Shown here piece by piece: positions 8,354 through 16,726 of a DNA stretch of 64,000 bases. The DNA comes from CAIZGX01 sp046048875. Its GTDB lineage: Bacteria > Bacteroidota > Bacteroidia > Flavobacteriales_D > Sanyastnellaceae. The DNA lies in assembly GCA_046048875.1 (NCBI GenBank), contig JBJOFG010000013.1:124001-188000 (forward strand). The letters are read 5' to 3'. The notes below the pieces were generated by a model that was given only the letters and a program-made list of their open reading frames with translations, was not told the origin of the DNA and made no database searches. Each line of letters begins with the position of its first letter. Within the stretch, counting starts at the first letter, position 1. A program made the position numbers and the translations under genes.

Positions 8354-8974
8354 ATGTCTTACGTGCTAACCTACATTGCGGAAGGCGAGCATTTGAAGCA
8401 GGACTTTAAAATGCGCATCGACGATGCGCAAAAAATTGCACGTTCGCTTGTTGCGTTCGCCAATACTTCTGGCGGACGTTTATTAATTGGCGTGAAGGAC
8501 AACGGAAACGTTTCTGGCGTTCGTCCGGAAGAAGAACTGCATATGATTATTCGCAGTGCCGAAGAGTTTTGTCAGCCTCCTGTTCATTTCACCCATGCTG
8601 TTTGGAAGGTGGAAGGAAAGGCTGTATTGGAAATTCAAATCGAAGAATCTTCCGTCAAGCCTCATTTAGCAAAGGTGGAAGAGGGATGGAAGGCTTTTGT
8701 GCGTGAGCATGATGTTACGCTACCTGCGTCTAACGTGTGGATTGCTATGCAAGAAGTTTCTTCACAGCAAGATTCGAACGAACTCTTTCAAATGTCGGAA
8801 AGAGAGGAGCAGCTATTTTCTTTGTTGAAGCAACAACCTTTCACGCTAAATCAGTTGGCAAGAAAAGCAGGCACTCCTAGGCCTATTTTAATTCGGAAAT
8901 TGGCGAAACTCATGAAATGGGGAATCGTGTCTGAGAATTTCGATCAAGGTAAAGCGACATATTCATTGAAATAA
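8354..8974 (+). CDS. AlbA_2-domain (Schlafen-like) putative ATP-binding protein
   Basis: 206 residues. The N-terminal 120 residues match the AlbA_2 domain: EGEHLKQDFK, the SLVAFANTSGGRLLIGVKDNG core and GWKAFVREHD. The C-terminal 70 residues (EEQLFSLLKQQPFTLNQLARKAG... then RPILIRKLAKL) look like a winged-helix DNA-binding module. Such proteins are often annotated as transcriptional regulators or putative ATP-binding proteins, and the biochemical role is mostly unknown. It is the last gene of the peroxidase-YtxJ unit, so it could regulate the thiol-stress genes. That is only inferred from position. Confidence 0.8.
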   Translation: MSYVLTYIAEGEHLKQDFKMRIDDAQKIARSLVAFANTSGGRLLIGVKDNGNVSGVRPEEELHMIIRSAEEFCQPPVHFTHAVWKVEGKAVLEIQIEESSVKPHLAKVEEGWKAFVREHDVTLPASNVWIAMQEVSSQQDSNELFQMSEREEQLFSLLKQQPFTLNQLARKAGTPRPILIRKLAKLMKWGIVSENFDQGKATYSLK

Positions 8975-8976
8975 AA

Positions 8977-9003
8977 AAGAGCGGGAATTCCCGCTCTTCT
9001 TTC
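8977..9003. terminator. Strong bidirectional intrinsic terminator
   Basis: A perfect 22-base palindrome (AAGAGCGGGAA / TTCCCGCTCTT) is preceded by an A run and followed by a T-rich stretch. It lies between the convergent AlbA_2 gene and the fasciclin gene and can serve both. Confidence 0.85.
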
Positions 9004-9033
9004 CTTAACTATAAACTAAACCACGAACTAAAA

Positions 9034-10557
9034 CTATTCCTTAATGAAGTTGAAACGACTTCCGTTTTCAGTTACTACCGTGTACATTCCTGGAGTGAAA
9101 GCGTTGGTATTGACAACGTTTAGATTGTTATTCAAAATTCCATTTGCGATCAATTGACCAGACACATTGTAGATAGCGTATGTTTCAGTTGACACTGATT
9201 TTCTTTCGATAGTGATTACATCTTTACATGGATTTGGGTATGCTTGAACAGCAGAGTTCAATATATCGCTTACTGATGCTGGTGGCAAAAGAACTGCATC
9301 AATCACATGGATTACGCCGTTCCAAGCATTCAAATCTGCAGCTACGATGTTCGCGTTGTTAATCATTGCGCCACCCATTCCTAAAGTAATCGTTGCGTTG
9401 TCGCCTTGAAGCATTGTCACTTCTTGTCCGTCAACTAAATCAGAAGAACCAATAGGTTCACCAACTGCATGATACAATAAGATATCAGTTAGTGCTGTTG
9501 GGTTTGCGATTAATGACTCGATAGTTCCTGCTGGAAGAGCACCAAAAGCAGCGTCGGTTGGAGCGAAAACTGTAAAGAAGAAATCATTTTGTAAGGTTCC
9601 TTCTAAACCAGCTGCAACAACAGCAGTCTCAAGGATGGTGTGAACTGGAGAAGCTTGGATGATTTCCCACACATTGTTCGCAATAATATTCGGTGCAATA
9701 ACTGCATCAATAACGTGAACAACTCCGTTCTCTGTTACAATGTCTGCAACAATAACTTGAGCTTGATTAATGAATACGCTACCATTTATGATTGATACAT
9801 TTACATCTAAACCAGAGAGCGTAGTAATGGTCATTCCGTCTGACAAATCAGTTGAAAGGGCCGCTGAAGGAACAACATGGTAAGTAAGAATGAATGTTAA
9901 AAGTCCAGAAGGGTCTGCAAGCAACGCATCAATGATAGGTTGTGGAACCAAAGCAAACGCTGCATCGGTTGGAGCGAAAACCGTGTATGAACCTTCACCA
10001 TCTAAAGCGCCATCAAGTCCTGCTAAACCTACAACAGCTTCCAATGTGTTGTGGTCAGGTGATGTTTGGATTACGTCCCAAACAGTATAGCTTAATTCAG
10101 TAGATGGCAATAACACCTCATCTACAACGTGAATTACACCGTTTGAAGCGGCAATGTCAGCAACAATTACTTGGCTTGTTCCGTTGATGAAAACACCGTT
10201 ATCGATCGTTACTGTAATGTCTGAACCGTTCAATGTTGTTGCAACTTGACCGTTGGTCAAATCGGTAGAAAGAACCGCGCCATTGATAACATGATACAAC
10301 AAGATGTCTGTCAAAGCTGGAATGTCAGCCAACAAAGCATCAACTGTTCCTGCCGGTAATGCTGCAAACGCAGCGTCGGTTGGCGCGAAAACAGTAATAG
10401 GGTCAAGCGTATTTAACGCTCCGTCTAGTCCAGCCGCCAATACCGCTGCCTCAAGCGTGTTGTGGTCTGGAGAGTTTTGAATGATTTCGAATGCTGTTTG
10501 AGCTTGCGTTACTGCAAAGCTTAGGGCCATCGATAATGAGAGTAATACTTTTTTCAT
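9034..10557 (-). CDS. Secreted protein with three fasciclin (FAS1) domains and a T9SS sorting domain
   Basis: 507 residues. Signal peptide 1-19 (cleavage after TQAQ). Three FAS1 domains at about 22-151, 159-290 and 297-425, each with the H1 box TVFAPTDAAF and the H2 box VIHVIDAVLLP or a close variant. A T9SS type A sorting domain spans about 435-507 (AYPNPCKDVITI near its start). The protein is therefore exported by T9SS and attached to, or released from, the surface. FAS1 domains mediate adhesion. It is transcribed away from the histidine kinase gene and stands alone, with the terminator at 8977 downstream. Confidence 0.95.
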   Translation of the reverse strand: MKKVLLSLSMALSFAVTQAQTAFEIIQNSPDHNTLEAAVLAAGLDGALNTLDPITVFAPTDAAFAALPAGTVDALLADIPALTDILLYHVINGAVLSTDLTNGQVATTLNGSDITVTIDNGVFINGTSQVIVADIAASNGVIHVVDEVLLPSTELSYTVWDVIQTSPDHNTLEAVVGLAGLDGALDGEGSYTVFAPTDAAFALVPQPIIDALLADPSGLLTFILTYHVVPSAALSTDLSDGMTITTLSGLDVNVSIINGSVFINQAQVIVADIVTENGVVHVIDAVIAPNIIANNVWEIIQASPVHTILETAVVAAGLEGTLQNDFFFTVFAPTDAAFGALPAGTIESLIANPTALTDILLYHAVGEPIGSSDLVDGQEVTMLQGDNATITLGMGGAMINNANIVAADLNAWNGVIHVIDAVLLPPASVSDILNSAVQAYPNPCKDVITIERKSVSTETYAIYNVSGQLIANGILNNNLNVVNTNAFTPGMYTVVTENGSRFNFIKE

Positions 10558-10716
10558 TTGTTTAACTATTTGTTATAAAGGTTAAACACAATAAGAGGAC
10601 TTGTGTTCACTCGAATCATACTTTTTTTTAGAATTTCTTTAAAAAACCCGCCAAATAACTGATTTTTGTCAGTATCTAATCTGACGCAAGCAATTCTCTC
10701 ATGCTTGTGTCTCCAA

Positions 10717-10724
10717 TAGATTTG
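10717..10724 (+). promoter_or_regulatory. -7 promoter box for the histidine kinase operon
   Basis: TAGATTTG matches TAnnTTTG exactly and ends 8 nt before the ATG at 10733. No clear TTG occurs at the -33 position. The geometry resembles that of other genes in this window and implies a very short leader. Confidence 0.4.
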
Positions 10725-10732
10725 TAAAGCCC

Positions 10733-11935
10733 ATGGAAAATAGATTTGTCTCAATATGGAATCATGTAAATGAAGGAATATTAATCTCCGATCGTTCGGG
10801 AAAGATTGTTTTGGCTAATCCTCGTTGTGCTGCGTTATTTGGATATTCAGAAGAGGAATTGTTGGCAATTGAGGTTGATCAATTAATTCCAGATGCGGCA
10901 CGTTCCAGACACAAACAACACCGCGAGAATTACAACCAACATCCCACCAATCGATCCATGGGGCAGAACATGACACTGTACGGATTGAAAAAGGACGGCT
11001 CTGTATTCCCATTAGAGATTTCCTTAAGCCACTACAATTCGCAAGGCGAAATGTTTGTGATCGCCTTCATTATTGACGTTACTGAACGATTGAAATTCCA
11101 GGAAGATCTTCAGGTCATGAACAAAGAGTTGCTCACACTGAATGAAAATCTTGAGCGTAAAGTAAAAGAGCGAACACTTGTTCTTCAGGAAGCGCTGAAT
11201 GATTTAGAAAAAAGTCAAACCGAATTACGTGAAGGTTTGTTGAAGGAAAAAGAGCTGCACGAAATGAAATCGCGATTCGTGACTATGGCTTCGCACGAAT
11301 TCAGAACACCATTAACGACGATACTTTCTAGCGTTTCACTTATTTCGAAATACATTACGGAAGAAGAGCAGGTTCATCGCGATAAACACATTCAACGAAT
11401 AAAAAATTCAGTTTTTTCATTGACTGAAATTCTGAACGACGTTCTTTCATTGGGCAAGCTCGATGAAGGGAAAGTAGAGGTTCAGTTGGAAGAAGTGAAT
11501 TTGTGCGAGGTGCTTCAGTCAATTGTCAACGACATGGATTTGATTCTTAAGCCGAACCAGGAAATTATAGTGAATTGTCCGAAAGACCAAAGAGTGAAGG
11601 CCGATATTACACTGCTTCAACGTGTAATTGTGAACTTGCTTTCGAATGCCATTAAATTTTCATTCGATGAAACCAACATTTTGGTTGAAGTTAAACTAGA
11701 GAAGAATGAAGTTCTCGTCAATATCTCCAACGAAGGAATAGGCATTCCAAAAGCGGAGCAAGAAAAGTTGTTTGATCGATTCTATCGCGCGCACAATGCC
11801 GCAAACATTCAAGGAACCGGGCTCGGATTGAGCATTGTGAAGCGATGCTTGGAATTGATGAACGCATCGGTTTCCTTCACCAGTATTGAAAATTCAACAA
11901 CAACATTTACCATTCATTTACCCTTAGAATTATGA
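10733..11935 (+). CDS. PAS-domain sensor histidine kinase, cytoplasmic
   Basis: 400 residues with no membrane segment. PAS domain at about 1-120, ending in IIDVTER. A coiled coil at about 121-178. Phospho-acceptor His188 in MASHEFRTPL (HisKA), N-box Asn305 (NLLSNAIKF), G1 GIGIP at 335-339 and G2 GTGLGL at 361-366. His60 in IPDAARSRH lies where FixL and DosP have their proximal haem ligand, but the FixL Arg220 equivalent is Met80, so haem binding is uncertain. It overlaps the receiver-CRP gene by 4 nt and must be its partner. The location next to the cbb3 cluster suggests oxygen or redox sensing (inference). Confidence 0.92.
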   Translation: MENRFVSIWNHVNEGILISDRSGKIVLANPRCAALFGYSEEELLAIEVDQLIPDAARSRHKQHRENYNQHPTNRSMGQNMTLYGLKKDGSVFPLEISLSHYNSQGEMFVIAFIIDVTERLKFQEDLQVMNKELLTLNENLERKVKERTLVLQEALNDLEKSQTELREGLLKEKELHEMKSRFVTMASHEFRTPLTTILSSVSLISKYITEEEQVHRDKHIQRIKNSVFSLTEILNDVLSLGKLDEGKVEVQLEEVNLCEVLQSIVNDMDLILKPNQEIIVNCPKDQRVKADITLLQRVIVNLLSNAIKFSFDETNILVEVKLEKNEVLVNISNEGIGIPKAEQEKLFDRFYRAHNAANIQGTGLGLSIVKRCLELMNASVSFTSIENSTTTFTIHLPLEL

Positions 11936-12996
11936 GCGAAAAAATATTAGTGATTGAAGACAACGCGGAAATGCGCGAGAACATCTGCGAGATTTTAAGC
12001 ATGTCGGGATACACCATTCTCGATGCAGAAAATGGAAAGGTAGGTGTTGAAATCGCTTTGGCGGAATTGCCAAACTTAATTCTTTGCGACATTATGATGC
12101 CCCAACTCGACGGATACAGCGTGTTGCATAGACTTTCTCGTGAAGAATCAACGGCATCCATTCCGTTTATTTTCTTAACGGCAAAAGCCGATCGTTCCGA
12201 TATGCGTAAAGCCATGGACTTAGGAGCGGATGATTACATTACCAAACCGTTCGACGACCTTGATTTAATTAGCGCTGTAAGAAGCCGATTAGACAAGGCA
12301 AGAAGGGTAGGCGCAGCTTCCTCGAAAGAACCCCTTCACGGAATGGAGCATTTGTTAAACGAAGTGAAAGGACTTTCAGACATCACCAAAGTGAGTGAGA
12401 GCGCCATTACGAAAAAGTACAAAAAGAAAGAACTCATCTTCGCGGAAGGCGACGACGCCATGGGCGTTTATTTCTTGAAGTCTGGAAAGGTTAAGGTATA
12501 TATGAGTCATGAAATAGGCAAAGACTTAATCATTCAACTTGTTCATGACAATGAATTCTTCGGATTTCTGCCTTTGCTCCAGCACGGCAAGCATAGCGCT
12601 TCAGCCGAGGTTTTAGAAGATGCAGAAATTGTGTTCTATCCGAAATCTGATTTCTACAAACTCATCGACGGAAGCTTCGAAGTATTGAAGGAAGTGGTTT
12701 CCTTGCTAAGCAATAAAGTGAAAGAAGAGCAAGAGCGTTTGATGAAGTTGGCTTACTCCAGCGTTCGCAAACGCACCGCCGAAGCCTTGCTTCACCTCAA
12801 AGAGCGCTATGAAAAAGACAACGACAAGCCCTTCACTATGGCCATAGCCCGCGACGATCTCGCCCGCATTGTAGGAACAGCAACCGAATCACTCATCCGC
12901 ACACTCAGCGATTTCAAGCAAGAAGGGCTCATTACCATAGATGGTTCACGCATTACGATTGTTGAGGAGATGAAGCTTTTGCATCTAAGAGGTTGA
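11932..12996 (+). CDS. Hybrid response regulator: receiver + CRP/FNR-type sensor and HTH
   Basis: 354 residues. Receiver 1-120 with Asp53 as phospho-acceptor (LCDIMMPQLDGY), Thr83 and Lys105 (YITKPF). A cyclic-nucleotide-binding-type beta-roll at about 160-250 and a Crp-type winged helix at about 275-345 (RDDLARIVGTATESLIRTLSDF as recognition region). The roll segment GFLPLLQHGKHSASAEVL lacks the Glu/Arg pair that binds cAMP in CRP, and there is no FNR-like N-terminal Cys cluster. Activity is therefore probably controlled by phosphorylation from the upstream kinase (ATGA overlap). Convergent with the cbb3 oxidase cluster, it is a candidate regulator of that cluster. Confidence 0.9.
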   Translation: MSEKILVIEDNAEMRENICEILSMSGYTILDAENGKVGVEIALAELPNLILCDIMMPQLDGYSVLHRLSREESTASIPFIFLTAKADRSDMRKAMDLGADDYITKPFDDLDLISAVRSRLDKARRVGAASSKEPLHGMEHLLNEVKGLSDITKVSESAITKKYKKKELIFAEGDDAMGVYFLKSGKVKVYMSHEIGKDLIIQLVHDNEFFGFLPLLQHGKHSASAEVLEDAEIVFYPKSDFYKLIDGSFEVLKEVVSLLSNKVKEEQERLMKLAYSSVRKRTAEALLHLKERYEKDNDKPFTMAIARDDLARIVGTATESLIRTLSDFKQEGLITIDGSRITIVEEMKLLHLRG

Positions 12997-13157
12997 TTAC
13001 TCACTTCGTGATCAATTCTTCGAATCAATCGCTTCGCGATCAATCGATCCGATTAATCCATAGGATTGATCACCACAGGTGATTGATTGCGCAGCAATTG
13101 ATCTGACGAAGTCAGATTGATCACAGAGTGATTAGAAGCGCAGCAATTCCGCTTCGG
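12994..13157. repeat. Array of nine consecutive triloop hairpins
   Basis: Nine perfect hairpins follow each other, each with a 3-base loop: 13001-13011, 13015-13025, 13029-13039, 13044-13052, 13055-13067, 13069-13083, 13086-13098, 13102-13116 and 13120-13132. Stems are 3-6 bp and the loops read TTC, TTC, TTC, ATC, ATA, ACA, GCA, GAA and AGA. Linkers contain ATCAAT in the left half and ATTGAT in the right half, so the whole array is also roughly palindromic. A longer GAAGCG/CGCTTC pair follows near 13135-13156. The array spans the regulator's stop codon and the C-terminal codons of the TauE-like gene. Confidence 0.9.
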
Positions 13158-13802
13158 ACTCAACATCGGAATTCCCAATCCCGCGCCACGAAGCACAATC
13201 AATAGCCCAAGAATAAGCAATGCGAAACGAATGGTCTTTTCTCGTTTGAAGAACGGGTATTTACCCAAGTACATTTTAATTCTGGAAAGAAGAACCAAGA
13301 GTGGAGAAGTTCCTATTCCAAAAAGAAACATAAAGATTCCCGAGTAAAGCGCATTGTGATAAAGAATGGCTACAGCCAAGGCTGAATAAACCATTCCGCA
13401 AGGCAGAATTCCATTCACCATTCCCATGAGGAAACGCGAGTACACGCTTTCCATTTTCAAAAATTTTCGGAAGTAAGTGGCCACAGATGATGCTGGGAAA
13501 AGTGTGTTCTGAAACAAAGTGGGAAACGATTGCACAAGGAAGACAAGAATTAAAACACTTCCGCTAACGAGGGCAGGCCAAACACCGAAGTCTTTCGGTA
13601 GAAACAAATGCCCAGCGCCCCCAACCAATGCACCCATAATAGTATAGGTGGTAGCTCTGCCAAAGTGATAGAGGCTTATCTGTAGCGCCTTTTGAGTGTT
13701 CGACCAAGGAATGCTCACAATAATGGGTCCGCACATGCCTACGCAGTGAAGACTGCCCAAAAGCCCCATGGATAGGGCGGCTATGATAAGCTCAATGAAC
13801 AT
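13053..13802 (-). CDS. TauE/SafE-like (UreH/DsbD-type) membrane protein of the cbb3 cluster
   Basis: 249 residues with about six membrane segments. The N-terminal motif GSLHCVGMCG (residues 16-25) is typical of the sulfite exporter TauE/SafE-like proteins found in cbb3 assembly clusters of Bacteroidota. A role in copper or metal handling for oxidase maturation is plausible but not shown by sequence. It overlaps the ccoH gene by 11 nt. The last 29 or so codons (13053-13139) lie within the hairpin array and encode a low-information tail rich in S, N and V (SVINLTSSDQLLRNQ). This tail is probably repeat-derived rather than functional. Confidence 0.85.
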   Translation of the reverse strand: MFIELIIAALSMGLLGSLHCVGMCGPIIVSIPWSNTQKALQISLYHFGRATTYTIMGALVGGAGHLFLPKDFGVWPALVSGSVLILVFLVQSFPTLFQNTLFPASSVATYFRKFLKMESVYSRFLMGMVNGILPCGMVYSALAVAILYHNALYSGIFMFLFGIGTSPLLVLLSRIKMYLGKYPFFKREKTIRFALLILGLLIVLRGAGLGIPMLSPKRNCCASNHSVINLTSSDQLLRNQSPVVINPMD

Positions 13803-14235
13803 GCTTATGTCCGATTACTTCTTCGAAATAATATTCCTTGCCATCTTTCTTCCAGAAAACTTCAATGTTGAAACGTGAAGGAATTCCGTTCGGAAGGGTG
13901 AAGGTAAAAGCGCTGTCTGCCGATGCTGTTAAGTTGTAACTCGCATCGAAAGCATTGTTGCTTGGACAATAAACCTTTACCGTGGCGTTTTCAATTTCAT
14001 TCAACGCAAATGGGAAATACACAGATGCGTTTCCATTTGAAATTTGAAAGGAACACTTCTTGGGCAGAGCGGCGTAGTTCGATTGCTGATCTAATCTTCC
14101 CTGATGAACCAATTCTTTTTCATAATAGTTCTTATCTACTAAGTCTATTTTTTCGTTCACAGAAAGGAACACCAAGGTTAGTATGCCAGCTGTAAAAAAC
14201 ACATAGAGCATTGTTATTTTCCATCCCCAATTCAT
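13792..14235 (-). CDS. ccoH: cbb3 oxidase assembly protein CcoH/FixH
   Basis: 147 residues. One N-terminal membrane anchor (WGWKITMLYVFFTAGILTLVFLSV) is followed by the DKNYYEKEL motif and a periplasmic beta-rich domain, as in FixH. It is needed for stable assembly of cbb3-type cytochrome c oxidase at the inner membrane (family knowledge). It overlaps ccoG by 4 nt and the TauE-like gene by 11 nt, so all three are translated together. Confidence 0.9.
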   Translation of the reverse strand: MNWGWKITMLYVFFTAGILTLVFLSVNEKIDLVDKNYYEKELVHQGRLDQQSNYAALPKKCSFQISNGNASVYFPFALNEIENATVKVYCPSNNAFDASYNLTASADSAFTFTLPNGIPSRFNIEVFWKKDGKEYYFEEVIGHKHVH

Positions 14236-15635
14236 TGTCTGTTTGCGATATTAGGAGCCAAAAGAACTAGCTTTTCAGTAGCCTTCAGCTCGCCGTTACT
14301 GTATATTTCCAATTTGACATCGTTGCGTTGAGCAGGCAGTTCGTTCACGGGAACATAAATAAACAACTCCCCGTTTTTTATTTCACCGGCCTGCAATTTA
14401 TTCTGATGACCAATCCAATCGAAGCTTGCATTCTTTCCTTCAATCTTGAATTCAATATTCATCTCGTCGGAAGTCTTGTTAATGAGTTTAATGTTGTACA
14501 AGTTTCCAATAGTTCCATTTGGTTCAACTGTGAACAAGGTGTTTCGCGTTCGAACGCTATTAACCTCAAGTTCGCTCCGAGTAATCAGCAGAAACGCTTC
14601 AACACCCACCAAGGCCAAGAGCACGAAAGAGTAGGCGAGTATGCGCTTGTTTAGACGAAGTTTTGTTTTGTTGACCACACTGTTTTCAGAGGCGTATCGA
14701 ATCAGCCCTTTCTCGCGATGCGTCTTTTCCATTACGGTGTCGCACGCATCCATGCAAGCGGTACAGTTTACACATTCCAATTGAAGTCCGTTGCGAATGT
14801 CTATCCCAGTTGGACAAACACGAATGCACTCCAAACAATCCACGCAGTCACCGTGCGGCTGATCGGCAGTCTTTTTCACATGTTTCGTTCGAGGCTCTCC
14901 GCGCACATGGTCGTATGTTACTGCAATGGAATTTTTATCGAGCATAACGCCTTGCATTCTTCCATATGGACAAACAATTAAACACACCTGCTCGCGGAAC
15001 CAATAGTAGACAAAGAAGAACACTAAACTGAAAATGATTAAGGCTATGAAACCTCCAACATGCTTCGAAACAGGTTCTGTTGCAATGTTCCACACTTGAT
15101 CTGCGCCAATGACGTAAGCAAGAAATGTATTCGCAATGGCGAAGGAAACGACGAAAAAGAGAATAATTTTCAAGATGCGTCGCGTTAGCGTTTTGCTGTT
15201 CCAGGGTTGTGAACGTAAAGCCATTTGCGCCTTCCGATCGCCTTCCAACCAATATTCAATCTTGCGGAAAACCATTTCCATGAAAATGGTTTGCGGACAA
15301 ACCCATCCGCAAAAGACTCTTCCGAAAATAACCGTGAAGAGAATAATGAAGACTACGAAGATGAGCATTCCCAAGACGAATATGAAAAAGTCTTGTGGCC
15401 AGAAACGAACGCCAAACAATATGTAAATGCGATCAATCACATTCAACATAAACAATGGCGCACCATGGAATTTTATAAATGGAAGGGTGAAGAACACCGT
15501 CAAGTAAATCCACGAAAGGTAGCTTCTGAGGTTATAGAAATAACCTTTGGGTTTCTTAGGAAAAAACCACACACGTTTTCCTTCCGCACTGATATGCGCG
15601 ACTGAATCTCTGAATTCTTCTTCGTCTTCCATCAT
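14232..15635 (-). CDS. ccoG: cbb3 oxidase accessory protein CcoG/FixG (ferredoxin-type membrane protein)
   Basis: 467 residues. About five membrane segments, with VFCGWVCPQTIF in the NapH-like region. Two [4Fe-4S] clusters are indicated by the CVDCLECIRVC and CVNCTACMDAC motifs near residues 270-310. A C-terminal immunoglobulin-like beta domain follows. CcoG helps deliver reduced copper for the CcoN active site. It sits between ccoP and ccoH with 4-nt overlaps on both sides, in the conserved NO-Q-P-G-H order. Confidence 0.95.
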   Translation of the reverse strand: MMEDEEEFRDSVAHISAEGKRVWFFPKKPKGYFYNLRSYLSWIYLTVFFTLPFIKFHGAPLFMLNVIDRIYILFGVRFWPQDFFIFVLGMLIFVVFIILFTVIFGRVFCGWVCPQTIFMEMVFRKIEYWLEGDRKAQMALRSQPWNSKTLTRRILKIILFFVVSFAIANTFLAYVIGADQVWNIATEPVSKHVGGFIALIIFSLVFFFVYYWFREQVCLIVCPYGRMQGVMLDKNSIAVTYDHVRGEPRTKHVKKTADQPHGDCVDCLECIRVCPTGIDIRNGLQLECVNCTACMDACDTVMEKTHREKGLIRYASENSVVNKTKLRLNKRILAYSFVLLALVGVEAFLLITRSELEVNSVRTRNTLFTVEPNGTIGNLYNIKLINKTSDEMNIEFKIEGKNASFDWIGHQNKLQAGEIKNGELFIYVPVNELPAQRNDVKLEIYSNGELKATEKLVLLAPNIANRQ

Positions 15636-16723
15636 TTGTTTGCAATGGCTGTGCTGTCTGGCAAGACTGCCGTTGTAGCACTGGTGCTGTCTGCAGTTGG
15701 AGCAAATAAAGTTCCTTCAGGAGCTTTTGCGTTCGCAGGATTCGTTCCTTGTAAAGAAAGAATGTAACTTGTTACTTGCGCCATTTGCATGGCAGATAAA
15801 TCTGTCTTCCAAGATTTCATACCTGTTCCTGTAACACCAAGTTTAACGGTCTTGAACAAATCTTTAATATCTCCACCATGCTTCCAGTATGGATCGGTAA
15901 GGTTCGGACCAATTTTTCCTTCAGCGCTAGTACCGTGACAACTTACGCAGTTTGCTGAGAATAGGGCAGAACCTGCTTTCAAGTCTTCGGACCCAGTGAG
16001 TAAAACAACAGTTGTTTCGTCTACCAAGTTTTTTGCATTCTTGCGATACTCTTCCATTTGCTTTTCGGCATCTGCCATTTGGCTTTTGTATTCTTGCTGG
16101 GAAGACGGACCGTTTCCACCCGCATGGAAATAAACCAAATATCCAAAGGCCCAAACAATGGTTAAGTAGAATCCATACTTCCACCAAGGTGGCAAGGCAT
16201 TGTCTAATTCGCGAATACCATCGTAATCGTGGTCGGTAAGGATAGCAGCTTCGTCTTTGATTTCAACAGACTTATTGAATTTATCCCAGAACGAAGGCTT
16301 CAATTGCGCAGCGTTTTCTTCTGGAGCTCCTTCCTTTAATCCAACAAAATCAGTTGTTAAGTATTTAATCATTCGATTGTAATACAAGACCACACACAAT
16401 TCAATCACAATCAAAGTGAATAACGCATTGAAGGGCGTGTTTCCAAATCCGTCGTGAAGGAATTTCAAGACCTGATCGCCAGTAGCTGCCGATGCAGTAT
16501 TAGAAAATCCGAAGTATATCAATAGAATTATGATTGCCGTTGGCCAATTGCGCGATTGCTTTTGTTTGTCTTGCTTTGCTTTTTTCGCAACAGCAGTCAA
16601 GACACCTTGCAATTGGAAAATGTACACTAAGAGCATAGCAGCAACCAGGATTAATCCGTAGAAGATTGGATCTTGGTACGGAGAATATGTGCTCTCGGGA
16701 AGCGTTGTAATAACTTCTTTCAT
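15632..16723 (-). CDS. ccoP: cbb3 cytochrome c oxidase subunit CcoP, single-haem type with extra N-terminal membrane segments
   Basis: 363 residues. Membrane segments are visible at about 20-40, 60-77, 98-117 and 180-199, the last being the classic CcoP anchor preceded by LPPWWKYGFY. Only one haem c site is present (C259-VSC-H263), with Met302 a candidate axial ligand (TGTGMKSW). Proteobacterial CcoP has two haem domains, so this form is shorter at the C-terminus and longer at the N-terminus, as I know for Bacteroidota. The Ala/Thr/Ser-rich tail after residue 325 looks disordered. It feeds electrons to the CcoNO core. Confidence 0.93.
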   Translation of the reverse strand: MKEVITTLPESTYSPYQDPIFYGLILVAAMLLVYIFQLQGVLTAVAKKAKQDKQKQSRNWPTAIIILLIYFGFSNTASAATGDQVLKFLHDGFGNTPFNALFTLIVIELCVVLYYNRMIKYLTTDFVGLKEGAPEENAAQLKPSFWDKFNKSVEIKDEAAILTDHDYDGIRELDNALPPWWKYGFYLTIVWAFGYLVYFHAGGNGPSSQQEYKSQMADAEKQMEEYRKNAKNLVDETTVVLLTGSEDLKAGSALFSANCVSCHGTSAEGKIGPNLTDPYWKHGGDIKDLFKTVKLGVTGTGMKSWKTDLSAMQMAQVTSYILSLQGTNPANAKAPEGTLFAPTADSTSATTAVLPDSTAIANK

Positions 16724-16726
16724 GGC

